Assembly: GCA_947038565.1 (NCBI GenBank)
Contig: CAMQWP010000002.1
Location: forward strand, 124,001-188,000
Direction: 5' to 3'
Length of the DNA stretch: 64,000 nt
Source of the DNA: an uncultured Clostridia bacterium
GTDB lineage: Bacteria; Bacillota; Clostridia; Christensenellales; UBA3700
Numbering within the stretch: position 1 is the stretch's first letter; each line of letters starts with the position of its first letter. The notes beneath the pieces were generated by a model. It was not told the DNA's origin and searched no databases. It saw only the letters and a list, made by a program, of their open reading frames with translations. A program made the translations under genes and the position numbers. Below, piece by piece: positions 18,086 through 26,044 of this stretch.

Positions 18086-19198
18086 TCATCTTTTATTTAA
18101 CTTATACCATTTACCACTATATAATACATAATGTATATTGTCGGCTAGTATCACATCCCCTTCAATTTTATTTTTTATATCATCAGAATAACTATCTTGA
18201 AGTTTTTTCGTATAATTTTTGGGTTCGCCTAACCAGTTTTCTTCGAAATCGTATTTTTCATCTTTGTAATTTATATTATATACTGATCTCATTCCGTGAT
18301 TTGACCCTGATGATACAGTATCAGTAGTAATACTGGCTGTTCCATCAGCACCCCTGGCAATCGCTTCCTCATTTTTGATTATTTGATCCTTTTTTTGTCG
18401 ATCTGCTTCTCGCTCTTTTATTCGTCCTGGATCATTTTTATCCCACTCTTGTGCATACTTATTATATTCATCCCAAAGGTTAGTATTATTTGAGCCATGA
18501 CTTTTAATGTCTGCGATTAAGTCGTTTTTGTTTTTGCCACTACCGCTTAAGAAATAGTCATTATCAGTAAATAATTTATTCACTGCTGCTATCAATTCGT
18601 CTTCTCTTTCCTGGTTAATATAATTATTAAATAACGTTGGTGCTTCTCCACCTTCTGCCTCACGCTTAGCTTTTTGCTCTGCTGTCTCTCCGGTAAAGCC
18701 ACCTGCACCCCACGGATTGTCAGTCTTGCCATAGAATGGATTGTCCATTCCTTCTCCTTCAGCAACTACACCATCACCATCAGTATCCATTGACAAGAAC
18801 TTTCTGTCTGTGCCCAAAAACATATCTTTTGGATTTACTTCTGAGCCATGCCCTGTCAGGGTATCGTTTCCAAACTTTTGTGTCATGTCATTTAATAAAA
18901 ACTCAAGATAACTTATCATAGACATTCCTTCTAGGCTGTCTGAGTTGCTCTCCAGTGCTTTGGCTGCATTCATGTACTGACTATAGATGTTATCAATGTT
19001 ATCGTTAGTGCCTTTTGCTATGTTATTAAGGCTGTTCTCATAATTAGTGTTAAGCCTTGCTTGACCACTGCTGTTTGTGCCTAGTCCGCCTCTACCTAAT
19101 GCGGTAGATTGTGACTTGGCATTTTTTTCCGCCATAATCTTGTTTATGTACGCATTTTGATCAGCCATGCTTGCCTCGGCCATTGCTTTGTTATACAT
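18086..19198 (-). CDS. phage-like structural protein, probably 5'-truncated
   Basis: A 370-residue polar protein I cannot place in a named family. The N-terminal 80 residues are helical and Ala/Asn/Gln-rich with a Gly/Ser patch (LGRGGLGTNSSGQARLN). Around residue 125 there is a calcium-loop-like DTDGDGVVAEGEG. A central charged helical region and a Lys/Tyr-rich C-terminus follow. Its composition resembles virion-associated proteins of phages. The frame stays open upstream of the ATG to about 19428 and reads sensibly (FDISESLDIKNNYGLSRDNY) but has no other start and no good ribosome site, so the real gene was probably longer and has lost its 5' end. It pairs with the gene at 15486 as parts of one remnant. 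Confidence 0.55.
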   Translation of the reverse strand: MYNKAMAEASMADQNAYINKIMAEKNAKSQSTALGRGGLGTNSSGQARLNTNYENSLNNIAKGTNDNIDNIYSQYMNAAKALESNSDSLEGMSMISYLEFLLNDMTQKFGNDTLTGHGSEVNPKDMFLGTDRKFLSMDTDGDGVVAEGEGMDNPFYGKTDNPWGAGGFTGETAEQKAKREAEGGEAPTLFNNYINQEREDELIAAVNKLFTDNDYFLSGSGKNKNDLIADIKSHGSNNTNLWDEYNKYAQEWDKNDPGRIKEREADRQKKDQIIKNEEAIARGADGTASITTDTVSSGSNHGMRSVYNINYKDEKYDFEENWLGEPKNYTKKLQDSYSDDIKNKIEGDVILADNIHYVLYSGKWYKLNKR

Positions 19199-19383
19199 AT
19201 CAACCGATTGCTCGTTTTGTTGCTTTTGAGTTAAGTAGTTATCTCTACTAAGTCCATAGTTGTTTTTTATATCAAGACTCTCACTGATATCAAAAGTAAA
19301 GTCATCGTCATATACATTGTCCGATGCACTACTTCCGTAGTTATTCCAGTTATCGTGTACTGTGCCATTGTAGATCCATTTGA

Positions 19384-19506
19384 AGGCATGAAAATATCGA
19401 CTCTTTAGAAAGAGCCGATAAAAAAGCTATATTAATGCGGTTTATTCGTGGAATTATAGTAACAACTGCTACTAATGGCAAAAAAGATATAGAAATAAAT
19501 ACATAA
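19384..19506 (+). pseudogene. possible C-terminal remnant of a serine recombinase
   Basis: A short frame reads NIDSLERADKKAILMRFIRG and then IIVT..NGKKDIEINT and stop. This resembles the last 40 residues of large serine recombinases (a helix with KKAxLxRxI, then a short beta segment with GKKDIEI). It is cut off upstream by a stop at 19381 and directly joins the 5'-truncated phage-like gene. The fragment is short, so the call is tentative. Confidence 0.3.
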
Positions 19507-19541
19507 TTTAGATAAATATATTAATAAGTCTATAAATAGTA

Positions 19542-19576
19542 AAAAGGGCACAACTAATGAAAGTTGTACCCTTTTA
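19542..19576 (-). terminator. intrinsic terminator of the tRNA cluster
   Basis: Long stem AAAAGGGCACAACT paired with AGTTGTACCCTTTT, with T5 on the - strand, immediately downstream of tRNA-Leu. Confidence 0.85.
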
Positions 19577-19579
19577 GAT

Positions 19580-19665
19580 GGTGCCGAAGATGGGACTTGA
19601 ACCCATACGAAGTTGCCCCCGAGGGATTTTAAGTCCCTTGCGTCTGCCTATTCCGCCACTACGGC
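19580..19665 (-). tRNA. tRNA-Leu (anticodon TAA)
   Basis: An 86-nt tRNA with a long variable arm, encoded CCA, anticodon loop CTTAAAA and a GTTCAA T-loop region. The acceptor stem has one U5:U68 mismatch as written. It reads UUA/UUG codons and is last in a four-tRNA cluster. Confidence 0.92.
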
Positions 19666-19683
19666 TTGTAATGTTGATGTTAT

Positions 19684-19757
<74 letters not shown>

Positions 19758-19766
19758 ATAAATAAA

Positions 19767-19841
19767 TGGAGCGAAAGACGAGATTCGAACTCGCGACATT
19801 CGCCTTGGCAAGGCGACGCTCTACCACTGAGCCACTTTCGC
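19767..19841 (-). tRNA. tRNA-Gly (anticodon GCC)
   Basis: A 75-nt cloverleaf with acceptor GCGAAAG/CTTTCGC, anticodon loop TTGCCAA, GTTCGAATC T-loop and encoded CCA. Confidence 0.95.
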
Positions 19842-19859
19842 ATACATTATTTATAAATT

Positions 19860-19935
19860 TGGTGGGAGCTACAGGGCTCGAACCTGTGACCCTCTGCTTG
19901 TAAGGCAGATGCTCTCCCAACTGAGCTAAGCTCCC
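19860..19935 (-). tRNA. tRNA-Val (anticodon TAC)
   Basis: A 76-nt cloverleaf with acceptor GGGAGCT/AGCTCCC, anticodon loop CTTACAA, GTTCGAGCC T-loop and encoded CCA. First gene of the cluster. Confidence 0.95.
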
Positions 19936-20278
19936 ACGACTTTTGTATTATAGCAAATATATCTAAAAAAATCAAGGGATTTTGACTAGTTTTTTTATTT
20001 TTTTTTATTTTGTTCGAAAAGTTCTTATTTTACGCATATTACACATATAAATCACCTTTTTTAAAGTAAGAAAACCCTACAATATATGATTTTGACCATT
20101 AACTACCGCTGCTACATAATATACTATGCTGCAACAATTATAAGTGTTACAATAAATATTAACAAACATTTAATATTTATACAAAAACTATTTTTTATAC
20201 TACTTGATACAAATTACTTAATTTTACTATAATATAATGATCATTATACTAATTATTATTTTTCTCACAAAGACTCTC
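19936..20278. other. AT-rich gap between the tRNA cluster and recG
   Basis: No gene visible. It contains long T and A tracts on the + strand and must hold the tRNA promoter; I could not single one out. Confidence 0.55.
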
Positions 20279-22246
20279 TTAATTAAGAACAGTCTTATTT
20301 GCACGAATTATATCCTTTGTCATAGCGATTGCATCAACACTATCTATATCTATACTATCCGCAATCCCTTTCGCAGTCTTGATCATATCAATAGATACAA
20401 TTACTTTATATTTATTGTATATGTTTACTCCAGATTGTCTTGTGCCGATCATATCTCCATACCCACGTGCTTTCGCGTCAATTTCAGCCAGTCTAACACC
20501 ATCACTGCAAGTTTTCATACTCTCTATCCGCTCAGGCGTTGAAACTGTTCTTACATGCATAAAACACTCACTAGGACGCCCATCGCGTCCAACTCTGCCC
20601 CTCAACTGATGTAGCGTAGCTAAACCATGATAATCACTGCCAATTATAAATATTGTATCTGCCTCTTGAATATCAATACCTACTTCAATTACTGTAGTAG
20701 ACACCAATACTTGTACCTGACCGCTAGAGAACTTAGCCATAGCAGCAGACTTTTCATCAGCCTTTTGTGATCCATACACTAATGCTATGTTATCGCTTTT
20801 TACATAATCTTTTTTAAGCAAATCATACATATTAAAACAAGACAATACGTCAGTTTTATCTATTCCTTTTAATCTAGGACACACAACGAAACACTTGCTG
20901 CCTTTAGCTACTTTACTTGCAATATAACCATACATATCGTAAAGTTTATTTGAGTGAAATACATATGTTTTAATATTACTCACAGCATCATCTCTCTTAT
21001 ACAAATTACTTACAGCTAGATCACCGTATAGACACATAGCAAGAGTACGCGGTACTGGTGTAGCTGATAGTGACAATGCACCTACTGACCGACCCTTCAA
21101 AAGCAGTTTTGCACGTTGCTCAACACCGAATTTATGGAGCTCATCTATAACTATTAGTTTTAAATTATCAAATAATACGCTTTCATTTATACATGAATGA
21201 GTTGCGAAAAGTATATTAATCTTACCAAGAAGCAAATTCTTTAATGTTTCAGCTCTTTCGACTGCATTTGTACTCGCAGTCAATATACCCACACTCAAGT
21301 CGTGATCAGCCAATAGTTTTTTAGCATTTTCATAATGTTGCCTACATAATATTTCAGTAGGTGCCATCATTACTGACTGACCCGAAGAGCATTTTGAAAC
21401 CATTCCCATTGCTAATATAGCGACTATAGTTTTACCACTTCCTACATCACCCAAAACCAATCTGTTCATGCACTTAGCACCGGTCATATCTGCAAGGATA
21501 TCTTCCAACGTTTGCTTTTGCGATATAGACAATTTGTAAGGTAATGTGTTCTCAATATCCGTAGGTAAATCGTAAGTGCGAACTGTGTTTTCAAGCATAC
21601 CTACACGTGATATTCGATACGCAAGTAGATCTCTTACCAACTGATACATGCATAAATTATACTGACCTGTTCTCATATCTTTTATAGTTTTAGGATTATG
21701 AACATTGTTATAAGCAAGCTGAATATTGAACACTTTATTTAAATGATTTTCACAAACGTGAGTTTTCAAGCTAGCGCATACTATTTTGTTAAAAGTACTA
21801 TTGGATATTTTACCCCTGAGCGGATATATAGGGCATATACCTGACATTTTTTTACTACCTGGCTTATCATAAGACGGATTAATCATGCTGTATCTACCTT
21901 TATCCATAGAAACTTGCCCGTAAATCAACCATTCATCATTAGTTAAAACATTTGATACGTACGACATATTAAACCATATAAATGAAATGTCAAAGCCATC
22001 ACAACTACCAACAGCTCGAACATAAGACACCTTACCATCTCTGTGCATAGGTTTTGTTACACTATTAATTTTAACCCTCAATAGTGCGTATTCACCTACA
22101 ATAACGTCTTGAAAAGACATCTCTTTTGTCATATCAATGTAACTATTCGGCATAAATTCGATTAAATTTTCAACGGTAAAAATACCTAGGTCATTTAATT
22201 TTGATAAAGTTTTATCTCCGACACCGCTTATATCAATAAGATTCAT
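20279..22246 (-). CDS. recG: ATP-dependent DNA helicase RecG
   Basis: A 655-residue protein with the RecG order: an N-terminal helix-hairpin-helix/wedge region (GVGDKTLSKLNDLGI at the start), an OB-like wedge domain, then two RecA-like helicase domains. Walker A is LGDVGSGKTIVAI, motif II DELHKFG (DExH box), and later motifs VSTTVIEVGIDI and QLRGRVGRDGRPSECF. RecG remodels stalled replication forks and branch-migrates Holliday junctions. I chose ATG 22246 because AGGAGG lies 5 nt upstream; the longer frame starts with a GTG that overlaps that site. It is last in the fakA-recG direction, as in Bacillus. Confidence 0.95.
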   Translation of the reverse strand: MNLIDISGVGDKTLSKLNDLGIFTVENLIEFMPNSYIDMTKEMSFQDVIVGEYALLRVKINSVTKPMHRDGKVSYVRAVGSCDGFDISFIWFNMSYVSNVLTNDEWLIYGQVSMDKGRYSMINPSYDKPGSKKMSGICPIYPLRGKISNSTFNKIVCASLKTHVCENHLNKVFNIQLAYNNVHNPKTIKDMRTGQYNLCMYQLVRDLLAYRISRVGMLENTVRTYDLPTDIENTLPYKLSISQKQTLEDILADMTGAKCMNRLVLGDVGSGKTIVAILAMGMVSKCSSGQSVMMAPTEILCRQHYENAKKLLADHDLSVGILTASTNAVERAETLKNLLLGKINILFATHSCINESVLFDNLKLIVIDELHKFGVEQRAKLLLKGRSVGALSLSATPVPRTLAMCLYGDLAVSNLYKRDDAVSNIKTYVFHSNKLYDMYGYIASKVAKGSKCFVVCPRLKGIDKTDVLSCFNMYDLLKKDYVKSDNIALVYGSQKADEKSAAMAKFSSGQVQVLVSTTVIEVGIDIQEADTIFIIGSDYHGLATLHQLRGRVGRDGRPSECFMHVRTVSTPERIESMKTCSDGVRLAEIDAKARGYGDMIGTRQSGVNIYNKYKVIVSIDMIKTAKGIADSIDIDSVDAIAMTKDIIRANKTVLN

Positions 22247-22289
22247 GCACACCTCCTAGAAAACCGATTATTTAGTAAGATTTAGGTAT

Positions 22290-22317
22290 AAAAAAAGGGT
22301 CTGATAAACAAACCCTA
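22290..22317 (-). terminator. weak terminator between fakA and recG
   Basis: GGGTTTG pairs with CAGACCC (one G-U), followed on the - strand by a seven-T run. It may cause partial termination after fakA. Confidence 0.55.
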
Positions 22318-22338
22318 AAGATATTAATATATAAGATA

Positions 22339-23964
22339 CTATTCAGCACTAACCATATAATAATAATGGTGCTGACCTCCAAAATACATCTCCACATCAA
22401 GATCATCGTATTTTGCCTCTAGCTCTTCTTTTAATGCATTTGCATCAGCTTCTTCAACGCCTTCGCCGTAGTATAAAGTGATAACACCCTTGTCTTCATC
22501 GACAATACTATCTAACACCGACATTACTACGTCATTGACTTCGCTACTCTTGGCTACGATTTTCTTACCAGTAATACCGATAATATCGCCTTCCTCTAAG
22601 TCAAAACCGTCCATTAACGTCTTACGTACAGCATAAGTTATTTCGCCATAAGCTACTTCGCTAAACGCTTCCGTCATATTATCGACAGTCTTATCGAAAT
22701 CAGCATGCTCGTCAAAAGCTATAGCAGCAGCAATACCTTCAGGAACATTCTCAGTTTTTACAACTCGTACATTCTTACTGCTAAGCTCACATGCTTGTTC
22801 TGCGGCAAGAATAATGTTTTTATTATTAGGAATAACGATAACATTATTAGAATTAACTCTATCAATCACGTTTAAGATATCTTCAACGCTTGGATTCATA
22901 GTTTGTCCACCCTCTATAACAGTATCTACTTGCAAATCTTTAAAAATAGATGATAAACCTTTACCTGTACAGATAGATATCATAGCAATTTTCTTTCTGC
23001 TTGCTTCTTTACGTTTTATAAGCTCTCTATTCTCTTCTAGCATATTATCGATCTTGATTCTATCAAGCTCGCCTAGTTTCAGAGCGTACTTTAATGCTTT
23101 ATTTGGCTCATTAGTATGCACATGCACCTTTACCATAGACAAATCACCGATAGCAATAACACAATCACCGATAGTCATTAGCTTATCACGAAGTATCACG
23201 ATATCCTCTTCAGTAGTAGAATTTTTAAGATTAACGACGAAAAACTCTGTACAGTAAGCGTATTTTATGTTTGCTAGGTCATGAATATCGCCGACGAAGT
23301 TATCTAGTGCGTCAAATGCAAGATCTCCATCGTGATTGATTGACTCCATAGGCACGCCTGCAAGTACGTTATAAAAGCCTTGAAGAACAAACAAGAGACC
23401 TTTACCACCCGCATCAACTACGCCAGCAGCCTTTAGGACTGGTAGCATGTCAGGGGTTCTAGCAAGGATTTCCTCGCCCTTAGCAATAATACCCTCAAAG
23501 AAAGCAATAAAGCCTGAGTTTCTAGTCGCAACAGACTTACTCTGCTCTGCGATATATCTAATAACAGTAAGGATAGTACCTTCTTTTGGTTTCGTAACGG
23601 CACTATAAGCAACATCAGTAGCCTCAGCAAGAGCCTTAGAAAAGGTTTTAGTAGTTAGCTCTTTAGACTCGCCAATCACTTTACTTAGACCTTTTATAAT
23701 TTGAGATAAGATTACGCCAGAGTTACCTCTAGCACCTTTAAGAGCACCTCTAGCAAAAACATTTACTAGTACATCAACTTCGTTAGTATCTAGCTCTGCG
23801 ATTTCGCGAACTGCACTACTCATAGTCATCGACATATTAGTACCAGTGTCACCATCAGGTACAGGGAACACGTTAAGCGAATCAACGTACTCCTTATTTA
23901 TTTCAAGCAGTGTAGCACCGCCTATTAACATTTCTCTTAATTGATTTATATCTATAGTTTTCAT
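22339..23964 (-). CDS. fakA: fatty acid kinase subunit FakA (DhaL/DAK domain)
   Basis: A 541-residue protein, the usual length of FakA/YloV. The N-terminal DhaL-type kinase domain has SLNVFPVPDGDTGTNMSMTM (Mg-ATP-binding Asp cluster) and GARGNSGVILSQI. A middle domain (KVHVHTNEPNKALKYAL) and a C-terminal DegV-like DAK1_2 domain follow. With an acyl-binding FakB it phosphorylates fatty acids so they can enter phospholipid synthesis through PlsX/PlsY. I chose the ATG before KTIDINQL (23964), preceded by AGGAG; the upstream extension overlaps yloU and lacks a site. It sits in the conserved yloU-fakA-recG order. Confidence 0.93.
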   Translation of the reverse strand: MKTIDINQLREMLIGGATLLEINKEYVDSLNVFPVPDGDTGTNMSMTMSSAVREIAELDTNEVDVLVNVFARGALKGARGNSGVILSQIIKGLSKVIGESKELTTKTFSKALAEATDVAYSAVTKPKEGTILTVIRYIAEQSKSVATRNSGFIAFFEGIIAKGEEILARTPDMLPVLKAAGVVDAGGKGLLFVLQGFYNVLAGVPMESINHDGDLAFDALDNFVGDIHDLANIKYAYCTEFFVVNLKNSTTEEDIVILRDKLMTIGDCVIAIGDLSMVKVHVHTNEPNKALKYALKLGELDRIKIDNMLEENRELIKRKEASRKKIAMISICTGKGLSSIFKDLQVDTVIEGGQTMNPSVEDILNVIDRVNSNNVIVIPNNKNIILAAEQACELSSKNVRVVKTENVPEGIAAAIAFDEHADFDKTVDNMTEAFSEVAYGEITYAVRKTLMDGFDLEEGDIIGITGKKIVAKSSEVNDVVMSVLDSIVDEDKGVITLYYGEGVEEADANALKEELEAKYDDLDVEMYFGGQHHYYYMVSAE

Positions 23965-23983
23965 AACTAATAAAACTCCTAAA

Positions 23984-24334
23984 TTATACTCTAATACCAA
24001 CCACGTATACAAGAACACTCTCGACACGCATACCCGTAAGTGTCTCGACATTGTAGCGAACTGAACTTCTAATTGATTCGCAAACAGCATCGGTATTTAC
24101 ACCTTCTTTGATAAGAGCATAGATTTCAATGTTGATTTTATTTTTAACACTCTCTACCTTCACGCCTTTAGCGGAAGCACGTTTATTAAAAAACTCGGCA
24201 ACGCTATCGGTAAGCCTACGAGAGACAAGTGACGCTACGCCATAACAATCACTAGCAACGTGGCTAGCCACCATTGCTATTGCATTATCTGAAATATTAA
24301 GTTTTCCAAATTTATTTATTGTTTTTACAGCCAT
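23984..24334 (-). CDS. Asp23/Gls24 family protein (YloU-like)
   Basis: A 116-residue Asp23/Gls24-family protein. It has the family's GKLNISDNAIAMVASHVASDCYGVASL start, a central KVESVKNKINIEIYALIKEGVN strand pair and the C-terminal ETLTGMRVESVLVYVVGI. These proteins associate with envelope or alkaline-stress functions; the YloU branch is always next to fakA and its exact role is unknown. It starts the yloU-fakA-recG unit, with fakA 19 bp downstream. Confidence 0.9.
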   Translation of the reverse strand: MAVKTINKFGKLNISDNAIAMVASHVASDCYGVASLVSRRLTDSVAEFFNKRASAKGVKVESVKNKINIEIYALIKEGVNTDAVCESIRSSVRYNVETLTGMRVESVLVYVVGIRV

Positions 24335-24355
24335 ATTTCACCTTTCATCCTATAT

Positions 24356-24384
24356 ATAATACACCATACACACACTTTATGCAA
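24356..24384 (-). promoter_or_regulatory. promoter of yloU-fakA
   Basis: On the - strand: -35 TTGCAT (24379-24384), 17-bp spacer, -10 TATTAT (24356-24361), about 22 bp before the ATG at 24334. Confidence 0.65.
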
Positions 24385-24433
24385 GCCTTTTATAATATTT
24401 TTTTACTTTTTTCAAAAATATGTGTCATTTCCC

Positions 24434-24462
24434 TTGATTAATTATTAAATTAGTGGTATTAT
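24434..24462 (+). promoter_or_regulatory. extended -10 promoter of rpmB
   Basis: -35 TTGATT (24434-24439), 17-bp spacer ending TGG, -10 TATTAT (24457-24462). GGAGG follows at about 24483. Confidence 0.65.
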
Positions 24463-24494
24463 AATCAAGTAAATCGCTGATAGGAGGTGTATCT

Positions 24495-24689
24495 ATGTCA
24501 AGAGTTTGTAGTATATGTAATAAAGGCAAGATGTCTGGAAACACAGTTTCTCACTCTAACCGTAAAGCTAGAACTAGCTGGAGCGCGAACGTTCAAAAAA
24601 TCAAGTTAGTTGATGATAATGGTCGTGAAAGTTCAGAGTATGTTTGCACAAGGTGTATGCGCACCATGAAAAAGAACGAGAACAAGTAA
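24495..24689 (+). CDS. rpmB: 50S ribosomal protein L28
   Basis: A 64-residue protein with the L28 pattern: CSICNKGKMSGNTVSHSNRK, TSWSANVQKIKL and C-terminal VCTRCMRTMKK. Two CxxC pairs make it the zinc-binding form. It has its own promoter and terminator and is divergent from yloU, exactly the Bacillus arrangement between spoVM and yloU. Confidence 0.97.
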   Translation: MSRVCSICNKGKMSGNTVSHSNRKARTSWSANVQKIKLVDDNGRESSEYVCTRCMRTMKKNENK

Positions 24690-24723
24690 TCAGCATTTAA
24701 TATATTGAATATTGAGTTCAAAG

Positions 24724-24752
24724 CCTGACTATAACTAGTCAGGTGTTTTTTT
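24724..24752 (+). terminator. intrinsic terminator of rpmB
   Basis: Stem CCTGACTA/TAGTCAGG with a TAAC loop, followed by a seven-T run, 35 bp past the rpmB stop. Confidence 0.88.
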
Positions 24753-25025
24753 ACCCAAAATAGCGTTGTTGCTACCAATATTTAGTAAAAACAAGGATAC
24801 GTACACAATAATAGCGTACTACTCTCCACGACTAAATACAACCTACCCACTCGATCTTTTTGATAACATACTAGATCTACCCGATGCGTCGCATCCAACA
24901 CTCGCATTATAATGTACTGATAAATTAATGTTGCATATACATTATATCTATATATCAACACATCGCAAGATATTGCATTATATTGTATTATGATCCAAAC
25001 CAGTAAATAATAAACAAGAATAAAC

Positions 25026-25061
25026 AAATCGGACACACTCACACGAGCGTGTCCGATTTTT
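25026..25061 (-). terminator. bidirectional-looking terminator downstream of spoVM
   Basis: Stem AAATCGGACAC/GTGTCCGATTT with T-rich flanks on both strands. On the - strand it follows the end of spoVM (25138) and would close the thiN-spoVM transcript. Confidence 0.75.
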
Positions 25062-25137
25062 ATATTATATAATCATCTTGATAGTTAGCGTCCATTACTC
25101 TACTGAAGAGATAACGACATAAACATAAATAAAGGTA

Positions 25138-25224
25138 TTATTTATCAGACTTACATGATTTGCAACATATCTTCCTTAGTACCACCTTAACAAATTTAGG
25201 CGGGGTAAAACAGTAAAAACGCAT
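25138..25224 (-). CDS. spoVM: stage V sporulation protein SpoVM (28 residues)
   Basis: A 28-residue frame too short for usual gene calling. It begins MRFYCFTPPKFVKVV, to compare with Bacillus MKFYTIKLPKFLGGIV: same start, same FY at 3-4, Pro at position 9 and the PKF core, then an amphipathic basic helix and a Lys-rich tail with three Cys. SpoVM marks the convex forespore membrane and recruits SpoIVA to start spore-coat assembly. Support beyond sequence: a perfect GGAGG 6 nt before the ATG (25231-25236), and position between thiN and rpmB as in Bacillus. It implies that the organism sporulates. The Cys-rich tail is unusual. Confidence 0.82.
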   Translation of the reverse strand: MRFYCFTPPKFVKVVLRKICCKSCKSDK

Positions 25225-25236
25225 AACAGTCCTCCT

Positions 25237-25821
25237 TTATCGATTTACTATCACAAGCACTTCACCGCTAGCAACTTTAAGTCGGAACTTATCAGCAACA
25301 GCAACATTAGACATTGTGAGAGAGGACTCTTTGCACAGTGTAACATCGTCAAGCTGCCACTTAACCCCTCTTAGTAGCATTATATGCACTTTGTCGGTAA
25401 AAGGTGACAGAGAAATAGTACTTCCCTTGACAACGTCTATATCAAGGCTATCCGATACCATGTATCCAGTAAAGCCATTACAATAACATACAGCTTTAAC
25501 GCCTGCTTTAACAAGCTGAGACATGAGCCCGATATTCGCGAGGATATGATCAAGCCTACCGCCGTCAAGCCCGTACAAATGCACTTCACCGACCCCCTTA
25601 TCAATAAGATAACTGACCGCATATTCGCCGTCAGTAAGGTCTTTATCGGGATTAAGGACAATGCTAGGTTTATTAATGTCACCGCTTATGCTGTCCATAT
25701 CACCTACCACAATATCACAAACGCCATCACACTTATTATACCCACCATCACAAGCAACGATAATATCAGCTTTTATAACGCCGTCAAATCTTTCACCATT
25801 TAAAACTATAGCACCTATCAT
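25237..25821 (-). CDS. thiN: thiamine pyrophosphokinase
   Basis: A 194-residue protein that makes thiamine diphosphate from thiamine and ATP. Visible family motifs are IIVACDGGYNKC, VVGDMDSIS, NPDKDLTDGEYAVSYLI and HLYGLDGGRLDHILANIGL, covering the catalytic Asp/Gly clusters and the GGRxDH motif, then a C-terminal thiamine-binding beta domain. I chose ATG 25821 because GGGAGG is 4-5 nt upstream; the 16 extra upstream codons have no signal. It is followed by spoVM, whose ribosome site overlaps the end of this gene's region. No TPP riboswitch was recognised upstream. Confidence 0.93.
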   Translation of the reverse strand: MIGAIVLNGERFDGVIKADIIVACDGGYNKCDGVCDIVVGDMDSISGDINKPSIVLNPDKDLTDGEYAVSYLIDKGVGEVHLYGLDGGRLDHILANIGLMSQLVKAGVKAVCYCNGFTGYMVSDSLDIDVVKGSTISLSPFTDKVHIMLLRGVKWQLDDVTLCKESSLTMSNVAVADKFRLKVASGEVLVIVNR

Positions 25822-25896
25822 AATACCTCCCCGAAAAATCAGCACTTCACTGATATAATAATCACGCAAAAAAATAGCATTAATACAATATAAAAA

Positions 25897-25996
25897 AGCA
25901 TGTCATAAGACGAATACAGAACGGCTATAAAAATGCAATCAACACTATATCAACTGCTAACAATTATATTCGTTAAATAATCCTTTACGACATGCT
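25897..25996 (-). repeat. long-range inverted repeat between rpe and thiN
   Basis: AGCATGTCATAA (25897-25908) and TTACGACATGCT (25985-25996) are complementary except for one base. They are 76 bp apart, and on the - strand the second arm is followed by TTTTTTA. It could form a terminator or attenuator in the thiN leader. Confidence 0.5.
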
Positions 25997-26044
25997 AATT
26001 CCATCAAAAATTTTCGCCAATCCCACTACTATAAAGTAGAGTCA

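Larger units (their letters stand above)
24690..25137. other. gap between rpmB and spoVM
   Basis: Holds the rpmB terminator and the spoVM-side terminator. The remainder shows no ribosome-site-backed gene; an 86-residue - strand frame at 24782-25042 has no start signals and was not accepted. Confidence 0.6.

Noticed and set aside
24782-25042. 86-residue - strand open frame between rpmB and spoVM
   Set aside because: No ribosome-binding site, Tyr/Val/Ile-rich random-looking composition, and its start falls in a terminator stem.
25822-26044. TPP riboswitch ahead of thiN
   Set aside because: I searched the - strand for the conserved CTGAGA and the long CCTGAT..GGATAATGCCAGCG core and found neither.
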